Source: Mycobacterium sp. 1164966.3 (lineage in GTDB: Bacteria > Actinomycetota > Actinomycetes > Mycobacteriales > Mycobacteriaceae). Taken from it: 64,000 bases of DNA. Positions 44,530 through 52,256 of this stretch are shown here, piece after piece. How positions within the stretch are numbered: the stretch's first letter is position 1; each line of letters opens with the position of its first letter. Position numbers and translations under genes: made by a program. The DNA is taken from the NCBI RefSeq assembly GCF_001665395.1, contig NZ_LZSG01000011.1, forward strand, positions 18,144 through 82,143, written 5' to 3'. The notes under the pieces are model-generated. The model was not told the DNA's origin and made no database searches. It saw only the letters and a list, made by a program, of their open reading frames with translations.

Positions 44530-45706
44530 CGGCGTCCGTGTGCTCGACCTCGCGACCCTGGCAGCCGCCCCGCTGGTGGCAACCTATCTAGGTGAGTTCG
44601 GCGCCGACGTGATCAAAGTCGAAGAACCCCGACGCGGCGATCCGATTCGGTCATGGGGGCACCAGCGCGACGGCATCGGCCTGATGTGGAAGTCGATCTC
44701 GCGCAACAAGCGATCCGTCACCCTGGATCTGCGCTGTGCCGAGGGGCAAGACTTGGTGCGACGGCTGGTACAGCACGCGGACGTCGCCATCTTCAACACC
44801 CGGCCGCAGACGTTGCGCAAGTGGGGCCTGGACTACGAGAGCCTGCGTGCGGTCAACGAACGAATCGTGGTGCTACACATCACCGGATACGGCTTGACCG
44901 GACCGAAAAGCGAGCGTCCCGGGTTCGGCACCCTGGGCGAGGCAATGAGCGGCTTTGCACATATCACCGGTCAGGCCGGCGGACCGCCCACACTGCCACC
45001 GTTCATGTTGGCCGACGGCGTCGCATCACTGAATGCCGCCTATGCGGTGATGATGGCCTTGTATCACCGCGATGTGCATGGTGCACCGGGCCAGCTGATC
45101 GACGTCAACCTGATCGATCCGCTGGCACGACTGCTGGAGCAGACACTGTTGGGCTACGACCAATTGGGCTTGGTACCAGAACGTTCCGGCAACCGTTGGG
45201 ATATTTCGGCTCCGCGTAACACCTACCGCACCGCCGATGGGCACTGGCTTGCCATGTCCGGCAGTTCGCCCGCACTGGCGCTGCGAGTGTTTCGTGCGAT
45301 AGGGCGCGACGACCTGCTGCAGGACACCGACTTCTCGGATCCGCAGCGGCGTCTGGGCCGGGCCCGGGAGGTCGACGCGGTCGTCGCGGATTGGGTTGCG
45401 GAGAAGACGCTTTCAGAGGCGATGGACATGTTCGAGGCTCACGAGGTAGCCGCTGCACCCGTCTACGACATCAGCGATCTGGCCGCCGACGAGCAGCTGG
45501 CGCATCGCGGGGTGTTCATCTCCGTCGACGACGAAGAGCTCGGCCCGATGACGGTGCAGGCGCCGGTGCCGCGCTTTTCTGCGGCGCCCGGGACCGTCGG
45601 CCGGCTGGGTCCGCGCCTCGGCGAGCACAACAGCGAGGTATACGGCCAGTTGCTCGGCTTGACACCAACCGAGATCGACGACCTGCGCGCGCGTGGCGTG
45701 GTGTGA
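44522..45706 (+). CDS. CaiB/BaiF family (type III) CoA-transferase
   Basis: 394 residues. The N-terminal CoA-binding region has LATLAAAPLVATYLGEFGADVIKVEEP (read in two pieces: AAPLVATYLGEF and GADVIKVEEP), then NKRSVTLDLR. The catalytic Asp is in MLADGVASLNAAYAVMMAL (about 165). It moves CoA between carboxylic acids by a glutaryl-type aspartyl intermediate. ATG 44522 overlaps the monooxygenase stop; the open frame to 44303 is spurious. The CoA-lyase gene follows. Confidence 0.92.
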   Translation: MLDGVRVLDLATLAAAPLVATYLGEFGADVIKVEEPRRGDPIRSWGHQRDGIGLMWKSISRNKRSVTLDLRCAEGQDLVRRLVQHADVAIFNTRPQTLRKWGLDYESLRAVNERIVVLHITGYGLTGPKSERPGFGTLGEAMSGFAHITGQAGGPPTLPPFMLADGVASLNAAYAVMMALYHRDVHGAPGQLIDVNLIDPLARLLEQTLLGYDQLGLVPERSGNRWDISAPRNTYRTADGHWLAMSGSSPALALRVFRAIGRDDLLQDTDFSDPQRRLGRAREVDAVVADWVAEKTLSEAMDMFEAHEVAAAPVYDISDLAADEQLAHRGVFISVDDEELGPMTVQAPVPRFSAAPGTVGRLGPRLGEHNSEVYGQLLGLTPTEIDDLRARGVV

Positions 45707-45722
45707 GAGAAGGAATTTCACG

Positions 45723-46634
45723 TTGACCAATTTGCTCCGTCGCTCCGAGCTCGCGGTGCCCGCGTGCAACGACAACATGTTCGAAAAGGCCGCGAGTTGC
45801 GGCGCGGACCTGGTGTTCCTCGATCTTGAGGACGCGGTTCCGGCTGCCTTCAAAGAAGAGTCGCGCGCCAAAGCCATTGCTGCCCTGAACGATATCGACT
45901 GGGGACGCACCGCTCGGGCGGTACGAATCAACGGCCTCGATACGCCGTGGTGTCACGACGATGTGATCGACGTGATGACCGCGGCGGGTGGGAATCTGGA
46001 CACGGTCATCATCCCCAAGGCGCGCAAGGCGCGCGACGTCTGGTGGGTCGATATGCTGCTCGCCCAGCTGGAGTCAAAACTAGGACTGAACAGACAGATT
46101 CGGCTTGAGGTCCTCATCGAGGAGGTCGAAGGCCTGGCCAATGCGGAGGAGATCGCGATGGCCAGCCCCCGCCTGGACGCGCTGATCTTCGGGGTGGGCG
46201 ACTTCTCGCTGTCCCAGGGTGCCCGGGTAGACACCAACTTCGTTCCGCTGGGCGAATATCCCGGTGATTTCTGGCAATACGCGCGCAACAAGGTGATCGT
46301 TGCGGCGCGCATCGCCGGCATCGACGCGGTTGACGCCCCCTACCCGGATTACCGTGATCTTGCCGGTTATGAACGGGACGCCAGGCGCGCGTCGCTGTTG
46401 GGCTACACCGGAAAGTGGGCGATTCACCCCGACCAGGTCCCCGTCGCCAACCAGGTCTACGCGCCTACCGGCGACGAAATCGCCCGCGCACAGCGCAATC
46501 TCGCAGCCTACCGAGAGGCGGAGGCAAACGGCCGTGGCGCGGTCGGAGTCAACGGTGTACTGGTCGACGCCGCACACGTGAAGATGGCCGAGGAGACGCT
46601 GGCGCGAGCCGCGCTAATCGGCGCGAGCCGCTAA
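45723..46634 (+). CDS. HpcH/HpaI (CitE-like) CoA ester lyase
   Basis: 303-residue TIM-barrel lyase that cleaves or forms malyl-, citramalyl- or related CoA thioesters with Mg2+. VPACNDNMFEKAASCGADLV, FLDLEDAVP (metal site), KAIAALNDIDWG, LIEEVEGLANAEEIA and FGVGDFSLSQGAR are family motifs. A TTG start at 45723 with AGAAGGAA 8 nt upstream is preferred; GTG 45693 would overlap the previous gene. With the CoA-transferase it makes an activation-cleavage pair for a branched or dicarboxylic acid. Confidence 0.9.
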   Translation: MTNLLRRSELAVPACNDNMFEKAASCGADLVFLDLEDAVPAAFKEESRAKAIAALNDIDWGRTARAVRINGLDTPWCHDDVIDVMTAAGGNLDTVIIPKARKARDVWWVDMLLAQLESKLGLNRQIRLEVLIEEVEGLANAEEIAMASPRLDALIFGVGDFSLSQGARVDTNFVPLGEYPGDFWQYARNKVIVAARIAGIDAVDAPYPDYRDLAGYERDARRASLLGYTGKWAIHPDQVPVANQVYAPTGDEIARAQRNLAAYREAEANGRGAVGVNGVLVDAAHVKMAEETLARAALIGASR

Positions 46635-46742
46635 AGTTCCCAGATCGATTCTGCGGCCAGGGCGCATGAATCCGCGAAAACCTAGCCGTAGCCGCAGGCT
46701 CGATGCCACTACCGCAGACTCGACGCTCGGGCCCGGCAGGGC

Positions 46743-47627
46743 TCAGGACGCCAACGCCGTCAAGTCCGGCCGTCCGCCCAGGCGCTGCACGGTGGAGCTG
46801 GCCGCCGCGGCAGCCCGCTTACCCGCTTGCTGGGGCCCTGCGCCGTCACGCAGGGCTGAGATGAGCCCGGCCACAAATGCATCGCCGGCACCGGTCGGAT
46901 CCACCACATCGACATCCGCGAATCCGAACAGCTCGCTGCCACCGTTCCAGGTCAATAGGTCGCCGACGTCGGGAACCGCGAGAGCGACCAGTTTCGGCCC
47001 GCACTTCAACAGATGGTTGGCCAGCCTGGTCGCCTGATCGACAGTGGTTACCTCCTTGCCGGCGATCAGCGCGGCCTCCGTGGCATCGGCGCGTATCGCG
47101 TCTACCGCCGAGAGCAGCTCGTCCTGAATGCCCGGCGGCGGCGCGCCGTCGACGACCACGCGCAGGCCGCGTCGCTGTGCCCGCTGCGCGGCTGCCAGGG
47201 CGGTCGCCGCAGGCTGCTGCAACTGAATCGACACCGTGTCGGCGGTGTCCAGCAGCGCCGACGACTGATCGAGGTCCGCCACCTGCACCAACGAGGCTTC
47301 CGGCACGTGCTCGAGCAGCAGCCGCTTGGGCGGTTCGCCGACGATGTCGATCAGCAGGGCCGTCGTGCCCCGACGCACGACGCCGCCGACGTCGATCCCG
47401 TCCTCTTCGGCCTGCCGCAGCACCGAGTTTCCGGCGAAGTCGTCGCCCACCACACCGATCAGCGCTACCGGCACGCCGAGCTGGGCAAGCCCGACCGCCT
47501 GGTTGGCGCCCTTGCCACCGAGCAGCTCGTCGCGCTGCAGGACCGTGGTGGATTCGCTTACCGAGGGCGGCCCGTCCGTGCGCAACACCAAGTCGCGCCC
47601 GATCTGGCCGATCACCACAACACTCAT
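46743..47627 (-). CDS. PfkB-family carbohydrate kinase (ribokinase-like)
   Basis: 294 residues. GQIGRDLVLRTDG and LLGGKGANQAVGLAQLG (about 36-52) bind the sugar; VDPTGAGDAFVAGLISAL (about 238-255) has the anion hole and catalytic Asp. Ribose is the nearest guess, but a nucleoside or deoxyribose is possible. The start is ATG 47627 where similarity begins; the frame extends to 47684. It is divergent from the TetR gene and convergent with the CoA lyase. Confidence 0.87.
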   Translation of the reverse strand: MSVVVIGQIGRDLVLRTDGPPSVSESTTVLQRDELLGGKGANQAVGLAQLGVPVALIGVVGDDFAGNSVLRQAEEDGIDVGGVVRRGTTALLIDIVGEPPKRLLLEHVPEASLVQVADLDQSSALLDTADTVSIQLQQPAATALAAAQRAQRRGLRVVVDGAPPPGIQDELLSAVDAIRADATEAALIAGKEVTTVDQATRLANHLLKCGPKLVALAVPDVGDLLTWNGGSELFGFADVDVVDPTGAGDAFVAGLISALRDGAGPQQAGKRAAAAASSTVQRLGGRPDLTALAS

Positions 47628-47710
47628 GGGGCTACTGTTGCCCGTTTCTGCCGGGCGTATTCGCATGTCGGCTACCGTGGCCAAATCCGGACGTCCGAGA
47701 TGGGAGTTCG

Positions 47711-48319
47711 ATGCCGTACGTCGAGTCCGCTTTGCGCAGCAAGCAGGCAGTTGCCGCCGCGCGCGCCGTGCTCATGCGTGACGGCGTCGGCGGCACGACG
47801 ATGCGCGCGGTGGCGACCGAAGCCGGCATCCCGTTGGGGACGCTGCAGTACGTCTTTCCGACCAAGCAGGGCTTGCTGCGCGCGGTGATCGAGGATGTCG
47901 TGGAGGAGATCGCCGACCTGCTACGGAGTTCGGCCGAACTCGAATCAGGGCTGGAGCACGCGCTGCGCTGCGGGCTGCGCAACTTCTGGGAAAGACTCGT
48001 GGTCGACCACCGCAATCTGCAGCTGGTGCAGTACGAACTCGTCACCCACGCGCTGCGTACACCGGGTTTGGAGGGCCTGCCGCGCTGGCAGTACGAGCGG
48101 TACACCGAGGTCGTTGCCGAATGGTGTCAGCAGGCGGCGACCCGGGCGGGGGAGACCAGCGCGATTCCCTTCGATCGGCTGGCCCGCGTTCTGGTGGCCG
48201 GCGTCGACGGGCTGATCCTGCAGCATGTGGTGAACCCGGACGTCAACCGCTCGGCGGAGGACCTCGAGTCGCTCATCGAGATCGTCGTCGCCGTAGCCGG
48301 GGTGCGGCCCGCGAACTGA
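47711..48319 (+). CDS. TetR-family transcriptional regulator
   Basis: 202 residues. The HTH (TTMRAVATEAGIPLGTLQYVF) is at about 29-49 and the C-terminal ligand domain follows. ATG 47711 is preceded by GGGAG; the long open frame from 46877 is a shadow of the kinase gene. It lies 77 bp upstream of the amine oxidase, whose promoter holds the TCATAC-N4-GTATGA palindrome, so it is the likely repressor of that gene. Confidence 0.9.
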   Translation: MPYVESALRSKQAVAAARAVLMRDGVGGTTMRAVATEAGIPLGTLQYVFPTKQGLLRAVIEDVVEEIADLLRSSAELESGLEHALRCGLRNFWERLVVDHRNLQLVQYELVTHALRTPGLEGLPRWQYERYTEVVAEWCQQAATRAGETSAIPFDRLARVLVAGVDGLILQHVVNPDVNRSAEDLESLIEIVVAVAGVRPAN

Positions 48320-48365
48320 CCCTTGTGGAACCGATGTGCCATGCCTTACTGTCGAACCAACTAAG

Positions 48366-48381
48366 TCATACGACTGTATGA
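48366..48381. promoter_or_regulatory. Candidate TetR operator of the amine oxidase gene
   Basis: TCATAC-GACT-GTATGA, a perfect 6-bp inverted repeat with a 4-bp spacer, lies 16 bp before the start codon and just upstream of GGAGGG. The flanking TetR gene makes it the likely ligand. Binding is inferred. Confidence 0.6.
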
Positions 48382-48396
48382 ATTCGGAGGGTTGGT

Positions 48397-49764
48397 ATGC
48401 CAGACGTGGATGTGGTTGTCGTGGGCGCCGGACTGGCCGGACTCTCGGCGGCCCGCAAATTGGTCGCGGCCGGGAAGTCCGTGCGGGTCCTCGAGGCGCG
48501 TGATCGGGTCGCCGGTCGCAACTTCGGCGGGTTCCTGAGCAACGGTGTGCCGGTCGAGCTGGGCGGCCAATGGGTGGGCCCGGGTCAGGATGCGGTGCTG
48601 GAGTTGATCGACGAGCTGGGTTTGGAGACATACCCGACCTACGCCGCCGGCGACGCGATCACCTGCTACGACGGGCAGGTGATCCGATACTCCGACGAGA
48701 CATTCGGTCTGCCGCTTGAGAGCCTGGCTGAAATCGGTCGCCTGTTGGTGGAGATCGAGACGCTCGCGGCTTCGGTACCGACCTCCGCGCCCTGGCAGGC
48801 GGAGGGCGCGGCGGAGCTGGACCGGCAGACCTTCGATGGGTGGCTGGCAGCGAATACCACTGACACCGTGGCACTTCGATTCTTCCGCCTGATCGTGCCC
48901 ACGCTGTTCTCCGCGGAGACGCCCGAGCTCTCGATGCTGCATTTCCTCTTCTACATCCGATCGGGCAACAGTTTGGCGACGATGCTGGCCGTCGCCGGCG
49001 GCGCACAGGAGCGGCGCGTGGTCGGTGGGACACACCGCATCTCCGAGCGGATGGCCGAGGAACTAAGTGGGCGAGTGCAACTCGGGGCCGTGGTACGCAC
49101 GGTCGTCCAAGACGATGACGGCGGCGTCACCGTCTACTACGAGGACGCCGACGCCGGCGAGACCGGCTCGGTCACTGCCGGCCATGTGATCGTCGCGATC
49201 CCGCCGACCCTTGCCGGCCGGATCCGGTATCTGCCGTCGCTGCCGGCTGCCCGCGACGGGCTCACGCAGCAGTTCCCGGCCGGGTCGGTGATCAAGTTCC
49301 AGGTCGGCTATCAGACCCCGTTCTGGCGGGAGGACGGTCTGAGCGGATTCGTGACCAGCCTCGACGACGCCTTCAACGTCGTGCTCGACAACTCTCCTCC
49401 CGACGCCTCCTGCGGCGTGCTGGTCGGCTTCCTCGAAGGTGCCCATGCCCGTGCGGCCGCGGAGCTACCGACCGAGCAGCGCCACAAACTCGTCATCGAT
49501 GCGCTGGTGAAGTACTTCGGTCCGCAGGCCGCCGAGCCGTTCGACATCGTCGAACAGGATTGGGCGGCAGAGGAATTCACCCGCGGATGCTATGGTGGCC
49601 GGCTGACCGCCGGTGCGTTGACCCAATACGGCAAGGCGTTGGCCGCTCCGGTCGGCCGCATCCACTGGGCCGGCGCAGAGACGGCCCAGGTGTGGAGCGG
49701 CTACATGGACGGCGCCATCACCTCCGGCCGTCGTGCCGCCGACGAAATCCTCGCGGCCGTTTGA
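48397..49764 (+). CDS. Flavin monoamine oxidase family protein
   Basis: 455 residues. The FAD dinucleotide-binding motif VVVGAGLAGLSAARKL is near the N-terminus (about 6-21), followed by VLEARDRVAGR; LGGQWVGPGQD and the C-terminal HWAGAETAQVWSGYMDGAI (about 423-441) complete the amine-oxidase pattern. It oxidises a primary or secondary amine, making H2O2 and ammonia. The family's usual FAD-linking Cys is not obvious, so FAD is probably non-covalent. GGAGGG precedes the ATG. Confidence 0.92.
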   Translation: MPDVDVVVVGAGLAGLSAARKLVAAGKSVRVLEARDRVAGRNFGGFLSNGVPVELGGQWVGPGQDAVLELIDELGLETYPTYAAGDAITCYDGQVIRYSDETFGLPLESLAEIGRLLVEIETLAASVPTSAPWQAEGAAELDRQTFDGWLAANTTDTVALRFFRLIVPTLFSAETPELSMLHFLFYIRSGNSLATMLAVAGGAQERRVVGGTHRISERMAEELSGRVQLGAVVRTVVQDDDGGVTVYYEDADAGETGSVTAGHVIVAIPPTLAGRIRYLPSLPAARDGLTQQFPAGSVIKFQVGYQTPFWREDGLSGFVTSLDDAFNVVLDNSPPDASCGVLVGFLEGAHARAAAELPTEQRHKLVIDALVKYFGPQAAEPFDIVEQDWAAEEFTRGCYGGRLTAGALTQYGKALAAPVGRIHWAGAETAQVWSGYMDGAITSGRRAADEILAAV

Positions 49765-49841
49765 CAATACGAGCTTGCCACCCTGGACGCACCTCACGTC
49801 GCGCTGGTAACAGTTGTACCACTCATAGACGGGAGTAGTCG

Positions 49842-49981
49842 ATGTCAATCACGGCCAGCGAGGCTCGCCGCAACCTCTTCCCACTCATCGAAAAGGTCAA
49901 CGAGGATCGCGTTGCGATCGAGATCGTCTCTAGGTGACCGCCAAGGAGATCGTCGTACTGCAGGCGCGTTATCACTACTGA
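49842..49981 (+). pseudogene. Deletion scar of a yefM-yoeB (RelJ-RelK-like) toxin-antitoxin pair
   Basis: From ATG 49842 (GGGAG upstream) the first 31 codons are a Phd/YefM antitoxin N-terminus (MSITASEARRNLFPLIEKVN) and stop at 49937. In another frame, 49934-49981 encodes VTAKEIVVLQARYHY and a stop; ARYHY is the C-terminal end of YoeB-type RNase toxins. The rest of the antitoxin and nearly all of the toxin are missing, so an internal deletion joined the two ends near 49930. The remnant cannot make a functional toxin. A 31-residue peptide could still be translated. Confidence 0.8.
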
Positions 49982-50049
49982 CATACCCGTTGCGGGCTTG
50001 ACGGTACTGCCAGGCGTTTATATTCGCCGACAATGGGCAGGCGACAAGC

Positions 50050-50418
50050 ATGTCAGTGACAGCATTCAAGGATCTGCCGTTGGCCGACCGCGGCCGCAAG
50101 TGGGACGGCGCCGCCGCAGAAAAACGCGTGCGCAAGTGGGCTGGTGCTCAGGAGGCACCGAATCAGAAGTACCGCAACGCCCATGTGTGGTACGACGCCG
50201 CCAACAAGTCCAATTTCACCGCGTACAAGCTCCTCATCGCCGATGTGATCGGTGGCGAGCTGAAGGTAGTACCGCGTGGGGTGATGATCGCCGGGGCGAT
50301 TATGGACGGCGCACGTGGCGGCATCGACTTGCCGAAGTCCGACATCAGCCGAGTAAAAAGCCACCTTGCCAAGTACTACAAGAAGATGGGCGATAGTCCG
50401 CCATGGGAGCGTGACTAA
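50050..50418 (+). CDS. Phage-related small protein of unknown function
   Basis: 122 residues, basic, no signal or membrane segment. WDGAAAEKRVRKWAG, NAHVWYDAANKSNFTAYKLL, VPRGVMIAGAIMDGARGGID and VKSHLAKYYKKMGDSPPW resemble a domain I recall from phage structural or protease-associated proteins, often as an N-terminal part of a larger protein. It stands alone here beside the toxin-antitoxin scar, suggesting mobile-element debris or domestication. Assignment rests on memory of the pattern and needs a search. Confidence 0.6.
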   Translation: MSVTAFKDLPLADRGRKWDGAAAEKRVRKWAGAQEAPNQKYRNAHVWYDAANKSNFTAYKLLIADVIGGELKVVPRGVMIAGAIMDGARGGIDLPKSDISRVKSHLAKYYKKMGDSPPWERD

Positions 50419-50434
50419 CTCGCCGTGGACGCGG

Positions 50435-51031
50435 TCAACGCCTCCAATGCCGGCTTTTGACGGCCTCAAGCGCTTCGGTGACGTAGCAATCCAGCGGTCG
50501 TGGGGGATCGGTGGATTGGCGTACCCACTGTTGGAACCCGAAATCGGCTGCGGCGAAGGCTAATTGGACCAGCAGGCCGGGACGGATGTCGAGCTCAGGG
50601 TCGACGCGCATCCGTTCGGCGATCAGCTTGGTCGCACGCTCTTTGTCGGCGGGGGTGTGCATGGTCAGCTTGTCGAGCAGACCGGGCGCCACCAGCAGGG
50701 CCGCCCGCCACTCCTCGGTGTCGGACTCGTCGAAGGACCGAGTTCGCGTAGTCATGGCATTGATCAGTGCGAGATCGGGAGATTCGCCGGCTGGCCGACG
50801 TTCGAGCAATGCCACCACTTCGGCGCCGCCGTGGCGTACCGGTGCGAGGAGCAATTCCTCCTTCGACGGCACATGCCGGAAGAAGGTGCGCGGGGAAACC
50901 CCTGCGGCAGCTGCGATTTCCTCGGTCGTCACTCCGTCGTAGCCGCGATCGGCGAACAGCCGGAACGCCGCGCGCCGGATATCGGCGCGAATCTGTGCGC
51001 GCTGGCGATCTCGCAGGGACTCTCGGGTCAC
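50435..51031 (-). CDS. TetR-family transcriptional regulator
   Basis: 198 residues. The HTH is at about 35-55 (VTTEEIAAAAGVSPRTFFRHV), and a MftR-like helical C-terminal domain follows. The GTG start overlaps the stop of the upstream dehydrogenase gene (GTGA), so it is made together with it. The operator candidate is TGACAG-CCA-CTGTCA at 52216-52230 in the divergent promoter of that operon and the SDR. Confidence 0.9.
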   Translation of the reverse strand: MTRESLRDRQRAQIRADIRRAAFRLFADRGYDGVTTEEIAAAAGVSPRTFFRHVPSKEELLLAPVRHGGAEVVALLERRPAGESPDLALINAMTTRTRSFDESDTEEWRAALLVAPGLLDKLTMHTPADKERATKLIAERMRVDPELDIRPGLLVQLAFAAADFGFQQWVRQSTDPPRPLDCYVTEALEAVKSRHWRR

Positions 51032-52110
51032 CGTGTTGCTGCTAGGTGGGAAGCCGGGCGCCCGGCGAACAACGGCAGGTCCAGGTAGGTCTTGATACCG
51101 GGCTCGGCGGCACAGACGTCGGGAATGGCGTTGACGCAGTGGTTGGCGGTCGCGACGATACCTGGATTTCGTTGCAGCCCTTCGGCAATCGTCGGCGGTT
51201 GCAACCCCTTGAAGGTGAGGCTGATGGACGGATCACCGGTGATCTCCACTTCGAAGCGCTCACCCTGGCCGCCGAAATTCCAGCCCGGGTCCAGGTTTTC
51301 CTCACCCATGAGCCAGTTGACCGCCGCCGTGATGACCGGCTCGCCGTCGGCGAGCGCCTGCCAGCGGAACCGGCGAGCGGCCACCGTCCCCGCGGTGATC
51401 GGGAAAGGATCGTAGTCGATATCTGCGGTCGCAACTGCTATCTCTTGAATCGTCCGGATGTTCGGGTCGACGCGAAAACCCATGCGATCGGCGATCATTC
51501 GGACCGACATCTTGAAACCGGATTCGAGCAGGCCGGCCATCGGCCCTTGCACGGCTGCCTCGGGGGTGCCGCCGAAGCCCATGATGTGGCGCACGACATC
51601 CGGGGCGTTGTAGGTGCGGATGTCCGAGAACTCCTCGGCGCGCACGTGGGTGACTGCCGATGACAGCGAGGACACCATCAGCGGAAACCGCTCGGTGATG
51701 CCGCCGGGGTGGATACCCGAGCCGTGCAGGGTCACCCCACCCTCGACTGCCGCGTCGGCGATGGCTTGAACCGCCGGGTTGCTCAGGTCCGGGTATACCC
51801 AGCCGACCGGGGTCACCACGTTCTTGCCGGACCGCAAAATAGCAATGACCTCTTCGTCTTTCGGGATCAACGGGCTGTACATGACGCAGTCGGCGTCCAG
51901 CGCGAGTATCTTGTCCATGCTGGAGCTGGCGGTGACGCCCAGCGGAGCGGTGCCGAGGATCTCGCCGACGTCACGCCCGTCCTTGTCCGCACTGTGCACC
52001 CAGCATCCGGCGAGCTCGAGCTGTGGGTGGTTCTGCACGCATTCGATGGCGGCCTTGCCGACGCCACCGGTCGCCCACTGGATGACGCGAAGCTTGGACG
52101 GATTACTCAT
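51028..52110 (-). CDS. Dihydrodipicolinate-reductase-like NAD(P)-dependent dehydrogenase
   Basis: 360 residues of the NAD(P)H-dependent amine dehydrogenase/DapB-like group. The Rossmann motif WATGGVGKAAIE is near 12-23; VVTPVGWVYPDL, GSGIHPGGITERFPL and RMGFRVDPNI are characteristic. Mycobacterial members are many and mostly unassigned; the substrate may be an amino acid or a keto-lipid. Start ATG 52110 is chosen with AGGTC upstream; the frame extends to 52203 through a repeat element. It is coupled to the downstream TetR gene. Confidence 0.87.
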   Translation of the reverse strand: MSNPSKLRVIQWATGGVGKAAIECVQNHPQLELAGCWVHSADKDGRDVGEILGTAPLGVTASSSMDKILALDADCVMYSPLIPKDEEVIAILRSGKNVVTPVGWVYPDLSNPAVQAIADAAVEGGVTLHGSGIHPGGITERFPLMVSSLSSAVTHVRAEEFSDIRTYNAPDVVRHIMGFGGTPEAAVQGPMAGLLESGFKMSVRMIADRMGFRVDPNIRTIQEIAVATADIDYDPFPITAGTVAARRFRWQALADGEPVITAAVNWLMGEENLDPGWNFGGQGERFEVEITGDPSISLTFKGLQPPTIAEGLQRNPGIVATANHCVNAIPDVCAAEPGIKTYLDLPLFAGRPASHLAATR

Positions 52111-52132
52111 CGATGACCTCCCTAGGTTGGCG

Positions 52133-52190
52133 CGAGCAGACGCAAAATCCCGCGCGCACACGGCGTGTCGGGGGATTTTGCGTCTGCTCG
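52133..52190. repeat. Dispersed palindromic element, copy B
   Basis: CGAGCAGACGCAAAATCCC (52133-52151) pairs perfectly with GGGATTTTGCGTCTGCTCG (52172-52190), a 19-bp stem; the 20-nt loop holds a smaller palindrome ACAC-GGC-GTGT. It lies between two divergent starts, so it is not a terminator. Same family as 1283-1340 and 54192-54249. Confidence 0.9.
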
Positions 52191-52215
52191 GCGGTACTGG
52201 CACGCTATGACTTAG

Positions 52216-52230
52216 TGACAGCCACTGTCA
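52216..52230. promoter_or_regulatory. Candidate TetR operator between divergent dehydrogenase and SDR genes
   Basis: TGACAG-CCA-CTGTCA is a perfect inverted repeat with 6-bp arms, 26 bp before the SDR start. The TetR encoded at 50435-51031 is the probable binder. Confidence 0.6.
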
Positions 52231-52256
52231 ATAACGTCGCCAAGGAAGGCCGACAG

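Noticed and set aside
46877..47710. Upstream part of the TetR frame as coding
   Set aside because: It is the antisense shadow of the PfkB kinase, arginine/proline-rich, and the true TetR start at 47711 has GGGAG.
49842..49937. Functional 31-residue antitoxin
   Set aside because: It ends before the toxin-binding region of YefM proteins and no toxin remains; I treat it as part of a scar.
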